Part shown: in pieces, positions 63,846 through 64,000 of the stretch
How positions within the stretch are numbered: position 1 is the first letter of the stretch
Layout of the letters: each line of letters begins with the position of its first letter
DNA from: Sinonovacula constricta
Lineage: Eukaryota; Mollusca; Bivalvia; Cardiida; Solecurtidae
Assembly (NCBI GenBank): GCA_007844125.1
Contig: CM017556.1
Coordinates: 67,694,755-67,758,754 of the forward strand
DNA: 64,000 nucleotides
Direction: 5' to 3'
Translations under genes and position numbers: made by a program
Notes under the pieces: model-generated
The model's database searches: none
What the model saw: only the letters and a program-made list of their open reading frames with translations
Told to the model about the DNA's origin: nothing

Positions 63846-64000
63846 CTGGAATGTATCAAAAGAACTACTTTCATGCGCCATACAGTTGTAAAAACATGCC
63901 TTTTAGAAGGTGAAATACGTTTAGTTAATTAAATGCCTACGACGAATTTGTGACGAATACGGTACGGTTGTATCACACACTATGATTTTCCGGTACGGTT

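Overview
The window is eukaryotic nuclear DNA, AT-rich, intron-rich and crowded with microsatellites, minisatellites and tRNA-derived SINEs. The repeat types and the gene content suggest an invertebrate, most likely a mollusc and perhaps a bivalve; this is inference, since nothing here fixes the species. All recognisable coding exons lie on the minus strand, so transcription runs from high to low coordinates.

Three minus-strand genes can be assembled from short exons whose GT/AG sites and phases all join in frame. (1) 29463 down to 576, continuing past the left edge: the first 12 exons (about 548 codons) of a secreted or membrane protein. It has a signal peptide, an unclassified N-terminal domain of about 160 residues that looks beta-rich, and then degenerate cadherin-type repeats. 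(2) 46024 down to 35960: a complete 10-exon, 348-residue N-acylethanolamine-hydrolysing acid amidase (NAAA / acid ceramidase family, Ntn hydrolase) with an intact catalytic set. A second first exon of identical length and phase lies 5 kb upstream at 50951-50776. (3) 63845 down to 60860: the last five exons of a second NAAA paralogue whose 5' part lies beyond the right edge. Exon lengths match gene 2 almost exactly, so the two are tandem duplicates.

Layout: 1-29.5 kb is the cadherin-like gene with large, repeat-filled introns. These include a 4.9-kb array of a 31-bp satellite (9.58-14.45 kb) and a 1.6-kb array of a 52-bp unit that copies the splice acceptor of exon 2 (20.27-21.88 kb). Intron 1 also holds a 55-bp array, a 56-bp array made from the head of a SINE, a long (CA)n tract and a hAT-like MITE. 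A 471-bp inverted-repeat element carrying a Cys-rich ORF lies in intron 2. 29.5-35.9 kb is intergenic, with a purine-rich 51-bp minisatellite just upstream of the cadherin-like start and a 20-bp array at 34.3-34.9 kb. 36-51 kb is NAAA gene A and its alternative or orphan first exon. 51-60.8 kb is gene-poor. 60.9-64 kb is NAAA gene B with three SINE copies in its introns.

The two NAAA paralogues would act in lysosomes on bioactive lipid amides; the cadherin-like protein would act outside the cell or at its surface. I see no functional link between them beyond adjacency. No rRNA, CRISPR array or bona fide tRNA gene was found.
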